Shown here one piece after another: positions 1-7,885 of a stretch of 55,584 nucleotides of DNA. Location: the NCBI GenBank assembly GCA_946478755.1, contig CAMLDJ010000008.1, positions 1 to 55,584 of the forward strand. The letters run 5' to 3'. Both the position numbers and the translations under genes were made by a program. This DNA is from an uncultured Pedobacter sp. GTDB taxonomy: Bacteria; Bacteroidota; Bacteroidia; Sphingobacteriales; Sphingobacteriaceae. The number at the start of each line of letters is the position of its first letter. Positions within the stretch are counted from its first letter, which is position 1. The notes beneath the pieces were generated by a model that did not search any database, was not told where the DNA came from, and saw nothing but the letters and a program-made list of their open reading frames with translations.

Positions 1-827
1 TGCATGGGGTTGATTATGTCTTTCATGCAGCAGCATTAAAGCAAGTACCTTCATGTGAATTCTTTCCGTTGGAGGCAGTTAAAACAAATATTATTGGGAC
101 AGATAACGTGCTTACTGGTGCTATTGAAATGGAAATTAAAAAAGTTATTTGCCTGTCTACAGATAAAGCTGCATATCCAATTAATGCAATGGGTATTTCT
201 AAGGCATTAATGGAAAAAGTGGCTATTGCTGCTTCGAGAAATATTATCAATAACGAAACTACCGTTTGTTTAACAAGATATGGGAATGTAATGGCCTCTA
301 GAGGATCAGTAATTCCACTTTTTTTACAACAAATCCAGGCAGGAGAAAATATTACAATTACAGATCCAAATATGACTCGTTTTCTGATGTCGTTAGAAGA
401 AGCAGTAGATCTGGTTTTGTTTGCATTTGAAAAAGGTAACCAAGGAGACTTATTCGTTAACAAAGCACCGGCAGCTACTATTGGTGACCTTGCAGCTGCA
501 TTAATCGAGCTTTGTAATGCGAAAAATGCGATTAAAATTATCGGAACTCGACATGGGGAGAAACTATATGAAACACTTTGTACTCGTGAAGAAATGTTAA
601 AGGCAGATGATATGGGAGATTTTTATCGTATTCCAGCAGATAATAGAGACCTTAACTATAATCAATATTTTTCTGAGGGAGAACAGGATATCTCAAAAAT
701 TGAAGATTATCATTCCCATAATACCAAACGCGAAGATATTGATGGCGTAAAAACATTACTATCGAAACTTTCCTTAATCCGTAAAGAGGTTTTTGGAGAA
801 GAAAATATTACACAACACCCTGGTTAA
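1..827 (+). CDS. UDP-GlcNAc 4,6-dehydratase/5-epimerase, CapE/WbjB/FnlA type (5' end outside window)
   Basis: The open frame enters at base 3 with no stop before it, so the start and the N-terminal Rossmann glycine motif lie outside the window; about 275 C-terminal residues are present. Visible short-chain dehydrogenase landmarks are FHAAALKQVP, then STDKAAYPINAMGISK, which carries the Met-x3-Lys arrangement used by CapE/FlaA1-type dehydratases in place of Tyr-x3-Lys. The family converts UDP-GlcNAc to a 4-keto-6-deoxy-L-sugar in the cytoplasm, the first step to UDP-L-FucNAc or UDP-L-QuiNAc. The stop is followed after one base by the next gene's ATG, and four further genes of the same pathway follow, so it heads an operon module. 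Family assignment is firm; the exact end product is inferred from neighbours. Confidence 0.88.
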   Translation, partial: HGVDYVFHAAALKQVPSCEFFPLEAVKTNIIGTDNVLTGAIEMEIKKVICLSTDKAAYPINAMGISKALMEKVAIAASRNIINNETTVCLTRYGNVMASRGSVIPLFLQQIQAGENITITDPNMTRFLMSLEEAVDLVLFAFEKGNQGDLFVNKAPAATIGDLAAALIELCNAKNAIKIIGTRHGEKLYETLCTREEMLKADDMGDFYRIPADNRDLNYNQYFSEGEQDISKIEDYHSHNTKREDIDGVKTLLSKLSLIRKEVFGEENITQHPG

Positions 828-828
828 G

Positions 829-1284
829 ATGAATGTTGAAGAAAGTATAAAAGTAATTCAGGGAGGTAGCCATGCGGATGAGAGAGGGAAAATCATTTAT
901 TTCAACGCACTTGATCTGGCACCTGTTAAACGCTTTTATAACATATCCCATCAAAATTGTCAGATCATTAGGGCATGGCAAGGGCATAAGCAAGAATCTA
1001 AATGGTTTCATGTGGTAAAAGGTAAATTTAAGATCGTTACCATTAAACCAGATGACTGGACTAATCCATCATTAACGTTGGTGCCTACAGTTACCATCCT
1101 AGATGATAAAAATGCACAAGTGCTTTATTTGCCTGGTGGATTTGCCTCGGGAATCCAAGCACTCGAGTCAGATTCTATCCTTACCGTATTCTCAGATTTT
1201 TCTACGGTAGATTCAAAGACTGATGATTTTCGGTTCGATCAAAATTTATGGTATAACTGGAGTTACGAGCGGAATAAAATATGA
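829..1284 (+). CDS. stand-alone cupin sugar epimerase (RmlC-like, resembles the CapF C-terminal domain)
   Basis: I choose the ATG at 829 (151 residues), one base after the preceding stop; an in-frame TTG at 793 would overlap the upstream gene by 35 bases and precedes the conserved part. The product is a single small cupin with an RmlC-like run: HADERGK near the start, GHKQESKWFHVVKGKF in the middle, and YLPGGFASGIQALESDS, recalling the sugar 3,5-epimerase barrel. In Staphylococcus CapF, an equivalent cupin is fused behind a reductase and epimerises C3 of the 4-keto intermediate. Here it is a separate gene in an operon that also has a separate reductase, so I infer the same C3-epimerase job. 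It could instead be a 3,4-ketoisomerase of the FdtA group. It overlaps the next gene by 4 bases. Confidence 0.78.
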   Translation: MNVEESIKVIQGGSHADERGKIIYFNALDLAPVKRFYNISHQNCQIIRAWQGHKQESKWFHVVKGKFKIVTIKPDDWTNPSLTLVPTVTILDDKNAQVLYLPGGFASGIQALESDSILTVFSDFSTVDSKTDDFRFDQNLWYNWSYERNKI

Positions 1285-2399
1285 AAAAATTAAAAGTAGC
1301 AACAATAGTTGGCACCCGTCCAGAAATTATCAGACTGGCAGAATGTATTAAAAAATGTGATCAATTCTTTGAACATATTTTAATCCACACCGGTCAGAAT
1401 TATGATTATGAACTGAATGAGATTTTCTTTGAAGATCTAGAACTGAGAAAGCCCAACTACTTTTTGGATGTTGCAGGAAATCATTTAGGCGAAACGATTG
1501 GAAATGTAATTGCAAAATCCTACGCAGTTCTAGCGGCAGAATTGCCAGATGCTTTGCTGGTTTTGGGAGATACCAATAGTGTATTGTGCACTATTGCTGC
1601 TAAACGTTTAAAAATTCCAATTTTTCATATGGAAGCTGGCAATAGATGTTTTGATCAAAATGTTCCTGAAGAAATAAATAGAAAAATTTCTGATCATATA
1701 AGTGATATTAATTTAACTTATACTGAACATAGCAGAAGATATTTATTAAGTGAGGGGTTTAGAAAAGATCATGTATTTTTAACTGGATCACCTTTAAGGG
1801 AAGTGTTAACAAAATATGAGGAGAAAATTAATGCCTCCGATGTTTTGAATAAGCTGGGACTGCAATCTGGAAACTTTATTGTAGTTAGTGCTCATCGCGA
1901 AGAAAATATAGATTTGAAGAATCATTTCGACATATTGGTGAACAGCTTAAATATAGTGGCCGAAAAGTACTTAATGCCAGTTATATTTTCCACGCACCCA
2001 AGAACTCAGAAGAGAATTATTGAGAAAGATATTCAATTTCATAGTTTGGTATCCAATATTTCACCACTTGGTTTTTTTGATTACGTAAAATTACAGCAAC
2101 ATTCTTATATCGTTCTTTCAGACAGTGGAACTATAAGTGAAGAATCTGCTATGATGAATTTTCCTGCTGTCAGTATTAGGACAAGTACGGAGCGCCCCGA
2201 GGCAATAGATGCAGGCTCAATTGTTTTGGGTGGAATAAGTGAAGACCAAATTTTACAAGCTATTGAATTAGTTAAGGGGACGCACGATGTCAAACCCGAA
2301 TTACCATGGGAGTATAATATTAGCAATACTTCCGACAGAGTTGTACGTGTTATTCAGAGTTATACATCAATTATTAATAGGGTAACATGGAACAAATAA
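1281..2399 (+). CDS. UDP-N-acetylglucosamine 2-epimerase-like enzyme (CapG/WbjD/FnlC type)
   Basis: 372 residues, the usual length for the non-hydrolysing UDP-GlcNAc 2-epimerase family (GT-B fold). Family marks include VGTRPEIIRLAE at the N-terminus, HTGQNYDYELN, LVLGDTNSVL, HMEAGNRCFD, PEEINRKISDHISD, SAHREENID, and a C-terminal SDSGTISEESA followed by TSTERPEA. In L-FucNAc modules this paralogue acts last, inverting C2 of the UDP-6-deoxy-L-sugar rather than of UDP-GlcNAc itself. Its place between the cupin epimerase (4-base overlap) and the RmlD-like reductase (13-base overlap) supports that role over the general WecB enzyme, which usually sits outside such modules. The C2 specificity is established for the family, and the substrate is inferred. 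Confidence 0.88.
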   Translation: MKKLKVATIVGTRPEIIRLAECIKKCDQFFEHILIHTGQNYDYELNEIFFEDLELRKPNYFLDVAGNHLGETIGNVIAKSYAVLAAELPDALLVLGDTNSVLCTIAAKRLKIPIFHMEAGNRCFDQNVPEEINRKISDHISDINLTYTEHSRRYLLSEGFRKDHVFLTGSPLREVLTKYEEKINASDVLNKLGLQSGNFIVVSAHREENIDLKNHFDILVNSLNIVAEKYLMPVIFSTHPRTQKRIIEKDIQFHSLVSNISPLGFFDYVKLQQHSYIVLSDSGTISEESAMMNFPAVSIRTSTERPEAIDAGSIVLGGISEDQILQAIELVKGTHDVKPELPWEYNISNTSDRVVRVIQSYTSIINRVTWNK

Positions 2400-3265
2400 G
2401 GAAAATTCTAATCATTGGATCGAAAGGGATGGCTGGCCACGTTATTTATCATTATCTACGTTCACATTCAGACTTTGTAATAATTGATATAGCTAGGAAT
2501 AACGACTACCATACCCCTTCATATCAACTTAGTGTGACCGATTTTGGTAGTTTAACTAAAATTTTGGAAACTGAAAAGCCAAATTATGTTATTAATTGTA
2601 TCGGGATATTGAATAATGAAGCTGAAGAAAACCCGGATAATGCAATCCTGTTGAATAGTTATTTTCCTCATTTTTTAGCAAGAATGGGAAGTATACTTGA
2701 TTTTAAATTAATTCACATTAGTACAGATTGTGTATTTAATGGTAAAACTGGTGGGTATACAGAACACAGCGAAAAAAATGGTGTTGGTTTTTATGCCCAA
2801 ACCAAGTCTTTAGGTGAAGTTACATATGGTAATAACCTGACATTAAGAACATCGATCATTGGTCCCGAACTAAAAAAAACTGGTATAGGTCTTTTCCATT
2901 GGTTTATGCAACAATGCGGCACAATTAGAGGTTATCGCAACGCTTATTGGACAGGTGTAACTACGATTGAATTGGCTAAGGCCATTTTGTCTGCAATAGA
3001 GAAAAATATTAGTGGTTTGCATCACTTGGTTTATGAAAAGAAGATCAACAAATACGATTTAATTATTCTATTTAAAAAAATTTTTAAAATGGGTTCTATA
3101 ACTATAGAACCATACGATGAATATAATATAGATAAATCTCTTATAAAAACAAATGATTTATTTGACTACAAAGTTCCCTCTTATTCGTCAATGGTAAAAG
3201 AGATGAGGCATTGGATTGAGACACATCCTGAACTATATTCTCATTATTTAAGCATTAAGATATGA
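2387..3265 (+). CDS. RmlD-like NDP-4-keto-6-deoxy-sugar reductase
   Basis: 292 residues. It starts with a Rossmann motif GSKGMAGHV, a glycine-rich loop typical of RmlD-type extended short-chain dehydrogenases. It has NYVINCIGILNN and HISTDCVFNGKTGGYTE, then YAQTKSLGE, which holds the Tyr-x3-Lys catalytic pair. In the L-FucNAc/L-QuiNAc pathways the reductase converts the 4-keto intermediate to the L-sugar. Unlike CapF/WbjC it has no C-terminal cupin, and the cupin is encoded three genes upstream. A WbvR/QnlA-like role giving an L-rhamno or L-quinovo product is an alternative reading. It overlaps the previous gene by 13 bases and the next by 4, so translation is probably coupled. Confidence 0.83.
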   Translation: MEQIRKILIIGSKGMAGHVIYHYLRSHSDFVIIDIARNNDYHTPSYQLSVTDFGSLTKILETEKPNYVINCIGILNNEAEENPDNAILLNSYFPHFLARMGSILDFKLIHISTDCVFNGKTGGYTEHSEKNGVGFYAQTKSLGEVTYGNNLTLRTSIIGPELKKTGIGLFHWFMQQCGTIRGYRNAYWTGVTTIELAKAILSAIEKNISGLHHLVYEKKINKYDLIILFKKIFKMGSITIEPYDEYNIDKSLIKTNDLFDYKVPSYSSMVKEMRHWIETHPELYSHYLSIKI

Positions 3266-4470
3266 GAATATTGATTGTAACTCAATATTTTTGGCCTGAA
3301 AATTTCAGAATAAATGATCTTGCTCTTGCCTTGACAGAAAGAGGACATCATGTTGAAATTTTGACTGGTAAACCCAATTATCCTCATGGAAAATTTTATC
3401 AAAATTATTCATTCTTTTCCGGGGGTTCTGAAATGTGGAACACTATAAAAATTCATAGATCAGCACTGATCCCAAGAGGAAATGCTGGGGCATTCAGGCT
3501 AATATTGAACTATCTTTCATTTTCGCTTTTAGCTATGATAAAAGGAGTTTTCATCCAAGGTAGCTTTGATAAGATCTTTGTTTATATGCCCTCGCCGATT
3601 ACTGTTGGTTTTCCTGGTGTTCTCATGAAGAATGTGAAAAAGGCACCGTTATATTTTTGGGTTCAGGATTTATGGCCACACAGTGTTACTGCCGCAGGAG
3701 GGATGAAAAATAAATTTGTTATTCAAAGTTTAGAGTCTATCACGAGGTGGGTTTATAAAAATAGCGACAGAGTTTTGATCCAATCAGAGGCCTTTAGAGC
3801 ACTTATTAAAGAGCAAAATGTAAGTAATGATAAAATTATTTATTATCCGAATTCAGTGGAAAAGCTATTTAAAGTAGTTGAGCCACGGGAGGAAATAATT
3901 CAGATGATGCCAAAGGGCTTTAAGATAATGTTTGCGGGAAATATAGGGGAGTCCCAGGATTTTGAAACTATTGTTGAAACAGCTAAAATTCTGGCTGTTA
4001 AATATCCAGATATTAAATGGATCATTCTTGGGGACGGTAGAAAGAGATCTTTTTTGGAGAGCCGAATCCTTGAATTGGGGTTGGTGAGTCAAATATTTTT
4101 GCTAGGTTCTTTCCCTGTAGAGCATATGCCGGAGTTTTTCGCTTGTGCAGACTGTTTATTAGTGAGCCTTAAAGAAGACTATATTTTCAGTTTAACAATT
4201 CCTTCAAAAGTCCAATCATATTTAGCTTGTGGGAAGCCAATTCTTGCTTCTTTGAATGGAGAAGGAGGGCGGATTATTCAAGAGGCGAAAGCAGGAATAG
4301 TTGTAGAAGCAGAAAATCCAGTTAAACTGGCTAAATCAGTGATTGAGTTATATAATCTACCCGAAATTGACTTAGCACAAATGGGAATAAGTGCAAGAAG
4401 ATATTTTGAGGAAAATTTCGAAAGAGAGATATTAGTTGACCGTTTAGAATCAATATTTAATGAAGTCTAA
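3262..4470 (+). CDS. WbuB-like family 4 glycosyltransferase
   Basis: 402 residues with a GT-B fold. The opening TQYFWPENFRINDLA and TGKPNYPHGKFY are hallmarks of the WbuB/WbjE group, usually annotated as putative L-fucosamine transferases. The nucleotide-sugar half contains FAGNIGESQDFETI, LGDGRK, and PSKVQSYLACGKPILAS in place of a canonical Glu-x7-Glu motif, as is normal for this group. It follows the UDP-L-FucNAc-type module with 4-base overlaps, so it probably transfers that sugar to the lipid-linked acceptor on the cytoplasmic face. The donor is inferred from context and not proven by sequence. The region around 3,060-3,160 and this gene are noticeably A+T-rich. Confidence 0.85.
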   Translation: MRILIVTQYFWPENFRINDLALALTERGHHVEILTGKPNYPHGKFYQNYSFFSGGSEMWNTIKIHRSALIPRGNAGAFRLILNYLSFSLLAMIKGVFIQGSFDKIFVYMPSPITVGFPGVLMKNVKKAPLYFWVQDLWPHSVTAAGGMKNKFVIQSLESITRWVYKNSDRVLIQSEAFRALIKEQNVSNDKIIYYPNSVEKLFKVVEPREEIIQMMPKGFKIMFAGNIGESQDFETIVETAKILAVKYPDIKWIILGDGRKRSFLESRILELGLVSQIFLLGSFPVEHMPEFFACADCLLVSLKEDYIFSLTIPSKVQSYLACGKPILASLNGEGGRIIQEAKAGIVVEAENPVKLAKSVIELYNLPEIDLAQMGISARRYFEENFEREILVDRLESIFNEV

Positions 4471-5368
4471 AGTATTAGTTACAGGGATTTCGGGTTTCGT
4501 CGGGAGTAATTTGGTCCGATATTTTGGTGATGACAAGAAGTTTAGTATTGTCTCTCTTTGTCTGAGAGGGCAGTTTTCATTATCAGACTTTATGGGGGTT
4601 ACAAGCGTAATACATTTGGCAGGTAAAGCTCACGACCTTAAAAGTGTTGCTAATGATGCTGAATATTTTAAAGTTAATACTGAATTAACAAAAAATATTT
4701 TCGACTATTTCTTACAAAGTGACGCAAAAGATTTTGTTTATTTTAGCTCCGTAAAGGCGGTTAAGGATTCTGTTGAAGGAATATTGGAAGAAGATCTACA
4801 GCCTGAACCTACTACCCCATATGGAAAATCAAAACAATTGGCCGAACAGTATCTATTAAGTAAATCGCTACCTGTTGATAAGCGTCTGTTTATTCTTCGA
4901 CCTTGTATGATTCATGGGCCTGGGAATAAAGGGAATTTAAATTTGCTTTATAAATTTGTGGAAAAGAAAATTCCTTATCCTTTGGCAGCCTTTGAAAATA
5001 AGCGTTCATTTTTATCGATCGCAAACCTTAATTATGTTATAAATAAGATCTTGTCAGATCATGTAATTCCTAGTGGGGTGTATAACTTGGCCGACGACGA
5101 CCCTTTATCTACAAATAAAGTTATTGAAATTCTTGGTGTAGGTCTAGGATTTAAACCTGTTTTATGGAAAGTTAACCCAACCTTAATTAGGTTTATTGCA
5201 TATATTGGTAATAGACTACATTTGCCATTGAATTCAGAACGTTTAAAGAAACTGACTGAAAGCTATGTTGTGTCTAATAGGAAGCTAAAGAATGCTTTTA
5301 AAATTGAAAAATTACCTATCGACTCAGAAAAAGGTCTTTTAGACACAATTAAGAGTTTCAATAATTAG
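4460..5368 (+). CDS. WbpV-like NAD-dependent sugar epimerase/reductase
   Basis: 302 residues, an extended short-chain dehydrogenase. The N-terminus has VTGISGFVGSNL (Gly-x2-Gly-x2-Gly cofactor loop), then IHLAGKAHD, YFSSVKAV, and PYGKSKQLAE with the Tyr-x3-Lys pair. Proteins of this type near WbpL and WbpM homologues are usually 4-keto reductases that turn UDP-4-keto-6-deoxy-GlcNAc into UDP-D-FucNAc or UDP-D-QuiNAc; both partners are encoded downstream at 6831 and 7886. The start overlaps the WbuB-like gene by 11 bases. The usual neighbourhood with the WbpL-like gene is interrupted here by gmd and a decayed fcl-manC remnant. A UDP-glucose 4-epimerase activity cannot be excluded from sequence alone. 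Confidence 0.78.
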   Translation: MKSKVLVTGISGFVGSNLVRYFGDDKKFSIVSLCLRGQFSLSDFMGVTSVIHLAGKAHDLKSVANDAEYFKVNTELTKNIFDYFLQSDAKDFVYFSSVKAVKDSVEGILEEDLQPEPTTPYGKSKQLAEQYLLSKSLPVDKRLFILRPCMIHGPGNKGNLNLLYKFVEKKIPYPLAAFENKRSFLSIANLNYVINKILSDHVIPSGVYNLADDDPLSTNKVIEILGVGLGFKPVLWKVNPTLIRFIAYIGNRLHLPLNSERLKKLTESYVVSNRKLKNAFKIEKLPIDSEKGLLDTIKSFNN

Positions 5369-5482
5369 TTTCAATGTCGTTTATGTATACTGAAGATTAT
5401 CTTAGACTTTCTTCAATATTTACGAATGACTAATGCTTATATTTTAAATCATTAATTAGATCCACTTCACCAATAGATAAAT

Positions 5483-6595
5483 ATGAAAAAAGCACTTATA
5501 ACAGGAATAACAGGTCAGGATGGTGCCTATCTGGCAGATTTATTATTAAAAAAAGGTTATGAAGTACATGGTGTTAAACGTCGTAGTTCATTGTTTAACA
5601 CAGATCGTATAGATCATTTATATCAAGATCCACATGAAAGCAATGTGCGCTTCAAGTTGCATTACGGAGATTTAAGTGACTCTACAAATCTAATCAGAAT
5701 TGTACAAGAAGTTCAGCCAGATGAAATATATAATCTTGGTGCAATGAGCCACGTTAAAGTAAGTTTTGATACACCTGAGTATACTGCTAATGCAGATGGC
5801 ATTGGAACGTTACGTTTATTGGAAGCCTTACGTATTTTAGGGTTAGGAAAAAAAACCAGAATTTACCAGGCTTCTACTTCGGAGCTTTATGGTTTGGTTC
5901 AGGCTGTTCCACAATCTGAAACCACCCCGTTTTATCCGCGTTCTCCTTATGCAGTTGCAAAAATGTACGCCTATTGGATCACTGTTAATTATAGAGAGGC
6001 ATATGGAATGTTCGCATGTAATGGAATTTTGTTTAATCACGAAAGCCCACTAAGAGGAGAGACATTTGTTACGCGTAAGATCACTAGAGGAACAGCGAAA
6101 ATAGCATTAGGATTACAGGATAAACTCTATTTGGGTAATCTAGATGCTCGCCGCGATTGGGGACATGCTAAAGATTATGTAGAGGCGATGTGGCTAATCT
6201 TACAACAAGATGTGGCGGAAGATTATGTAATTGCAAGTGGCGTAACTACAACCGTCAGAGATTTTGTTAAAATGTCTTTTGCGGAAGTTGGTGTAGAAAT
6301 AGAATTTGAAGGAGAAGGTTCTGAAGAGCGTGGTTATGTGAAATCTTGTGCAAATGCTGAATTTAATCTGGAACCAGGGAAAGAAGTTGTCGCTGTTGAT
6401 CCGAAATATTTCAGGCCAACAGAAGTTGATCTGTTAATAGGTGATCCAACTAAATCAAAGACTAAGTTAGGTTGGAAACCACAATATGATCTTTCGGCAT
6501 TAGTTAAAGAAATGATGGCATCAGATGTTGATCATTTCCGTAAGGAACTCATGTTGCAAGAAGCGGGATATTCTGTAAAAAATCAGTTTGAATAA
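5483..6595 (+). CDS. gmd: GDP-mannose 4,6-dehydratase
   Basis: 370 residues, full length. Very conserved signatures are [91 protein letters not shown] (Tyr-x3-Lys), [17 protein letters not shown] and [17 protein letters not shown]. It forms GDP-4-keto-6-deoxy-mannose, the precursor of GDP-L-fucose, GDP-rhamnose and similar sugars. The gene is intact, but the expected next genes (fcl for GDP-L-fucose synthesis, manC for GDP-mannose supply) survive only as a short fusion remnant directly downstream. Its product must therefore be used by enzymes encoded elsewhere, or it is idle. It is preceded by a 114-base gap (5369-5482) in which I see no clear promoter motif. Confidence 0.96.
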   Translation: MKKALITGITGQDGAYLADLLLKKGYEVHGVKRRSSLFNTDRIDHLYQDPHESNVRFKLHYGDLSDSTNLIRIVQEVQPDEIYNLGAMSHVKVSFDTPEYTANADGIGTLRLLEALRILGLGKKTRIYQASTSELYGLVQAVPQSETTPFYPRSPYAVAKMYAYWITVNYREAYGMFACNGILFNHESPLRGETFVTRKITRGTAKIALGLQDKLYLGNLDARRDWGHAKDYVEAMWLILQQDVAEDYVIASGVTTTVRDFVKMSFAEVGVEIEFEGEGSEERGYVKSCANAEFNLEPGKEVVAVDPKYFRPTEVDLLIGDPTKSKTKLGWKPQYDLSALVKEMMASDVDHFRKELMLQEAGYSVKNQFE

Positions 6596-6828
6596 GGAAC
6601 CAAAAGATAAAATTTATATTGCTGGGCATCGCTATTGATTACGCTATTTTAGAGAAAGCTGATATTATTAACTTACCTCAAGGCAAGGCGGCAGTCATCA
6701 AGGGTTTAAAAGACTATATAGTAGTTGACGACGGCAAAGTGTTGTTAATTTATCTTAAAGCCGAGGAACAGCAAATTAAGCATGTTGCTAATGAGATGGC
6801 AGAAAGTTTTGAGTCACACTATTTATAA
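6588..6828 (+). pseudogene. deletion fossil: fcl 5' end joined to manC 3' end
   Basis: From a TTG at 6588, overlapping the gmd stop, the frame reads [15 protein letters not shown] and stops at 6636. KIYIAGHR followed by GMVGSAI is the conserved start of GDP-L-fucose synthase, so this is the first ~15 codons of fcl. At about 6632 the similarity switches, in another frame, to the mannose-1-phosphate guanylyltransferase C-terminus: AIDYAILEKAD, then directly IINLPQGKAAVIKGLKDY and an ending LLIYLKAEEQQIK. The block that normally separates EKA from the next part (with the GWSDLGTW-like region) is missing. The ManC-derived frame stays open from a TTG at 6619 to 6828 (69 codons). It ends two bases before the next gene's ATG, so it may survive for translational coupling. 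It cannot be an active guanylyltransferase, since the nucleotide-binding half is gone. Confidence 0.78.
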
Positions 6829-6830
6829 GG

Positions 6831-7778
6831 ATGTTATATACCATATTACTTGTTTTAATGTTTATCATGATCCTACTCTATTTTAAAGTAGCAGATTATT
6901 ATAACGTCATAGACAAGCCAAATGAAAGAAGCTCGCACTCCGAAATAACCATTAGAGGTGGGGGGGTAATATTTTTATTCGCAGCCTTATGTGGATTGAT
7001 CTTGCATCCGGATGGCTGGATATTTATGCTGGGTATGTTTGTGATTGGAACAATCAGCTTTATCGACGACAGAATGACTTTATCGAATAAGATTAGGGTC
7101 TTCTTTCATTTGACGGCGGTAACACTGTTATTCATCTCTTTAAATGTTTTCCATCTTTTCCCCTGGTATATTTGTATCGCATTATACATTTTAGTTATAG
7201 GAATCATTAATGCTTATAATTTTATGGATGGTATCAATGGGATTACTGGTCTGTACAGCCTTGTGATTTTGGGCGGTTTGCAATATGTGAACGATCAAGC
7301 TGCTTCTTTTGTTGAACCTGATTTGATCTGGTTGCCGATTTTAGCTTGCCTGGTATTCTTGTTTTTCAATTTTCGAAAGAAAGCGAAATGCTTTGCCGGA
7401 GATGTAGGGAGCATAAGTATTGCATTTTGGATTACCTTTCTGATTTTGAAACTGATCATTCAAACGGAAAATTACAGCTATATTTTATTTTTAGGTGTTT
7501 ATGGGGTAGACGCAGTATTGACGATCATTCACCGGTTAATGTTGAAACAAAATATCTTTCAAGCACATCGGTTACATTTTTATCAGATCCTTGCCAATGA
7601 CCAAAAATGGCCACATTTATGGGTATCGGTTTTATATGCTGTATTGCAGCTAATTATTATTTCTTCAGTTATACTGATCCCTTTTAATTTTGGCAGCCTT
7701 TTTCTTTTAACTACGGCTCCTTTGGTGTTATTGTATGTTTTTTTAAAAAAGAAATTCATGCTTAGACCCAAATACTAA
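6831..7778 (+). CDS. WbpL/WecA-like undecaprenyl-phosphate sugar-1-phosphate transferase
   Basis: 315 residues, almost entirely hydrophobic, with about ten predicted membrane segments. Signature loops of the polyprenyl-phosphate N-acetylhexosamine-1-phosphate transferase family are present: DKPNERSSH in the first cytoplasmic loop, FIDDRMTLSNK (the Asp-Asp pair), NAYNFMDGINGITG, AKCFAGDVGSIS, and HRLMLKQNIFQAHRLHFYQ near the C-terminus. It starts synthesis of a lipid-linked repeat unit in the inner membrane. Shorter WbpL-type proteins with DKPNERSSH typically use UDP-D-FucNAc or UDP-D-QuiNAc, which the WbpM-like and WbpV-like neighbours could provide. The ATG lies two bases after the ManC remnant stop. 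Confidence 0.9.
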   Translation: MLYTILLVLMFIMILLYFKVADYYNVIDKPNERSSHSEITIRGGGVIFLFAALCGLILHPDGWIFMLGMFVIGTISFIDDRMTLSNKIRVFFHLTAVTLLFISLNVFHLFPWYICIALYILVIGIINAYNFMDGINGITGLYSLVILGGLQYVNDQAASFVEPDLIWLPILACLVFLFFNFRKKAKCFAGDVGSISIAFWITFLILKLIIQTENYSYILFLGVYGVDAVLTIIHRLMLKQNIFQAHRLHFYQILANDQKWPHLWVSVLYAVLQLIIISSVILIPFNFGSLFLLTTAPLVLLYVFLKKKFMLRPKY

Positions 7779-7851
7779 TACTTTTTATATTATTCTGCTA
7801 ATTCAAAGTTTTTCTAATCAGTTTAATCCAGTAATTTGGTGTAATTATTGC

Positions 7852-7859
7852 TAGTTTTG
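7852..7859 (+). promoter_or_regulatory. candidate -7 element (TAGTTTTG) for the WbpM-like gene
   Basis: TAGTTTTG matches the Bacteroidota -7 consensus TAnnTTTG and lies 27 bases before the ATG at 7886, inside the 107-base gap after the WbpL-like gene. A TTG at 7836-7838 is too close for the usual 19-21 base spacing, so only the -7 half is supported. A GGGAG Shine-Dalgarno-like run sits just before the start. Confidence 0.35.
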
Positions 7860-7885
7860 CGTGGATCATTTTTATGTAAGGGAGT

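Noticed and set aside
23..463. 146-codon minus-strand open frame at the window start
   Set aside because: It is antisense to the CapE-like dehydratase, whose family motifs run through the whole stretch.
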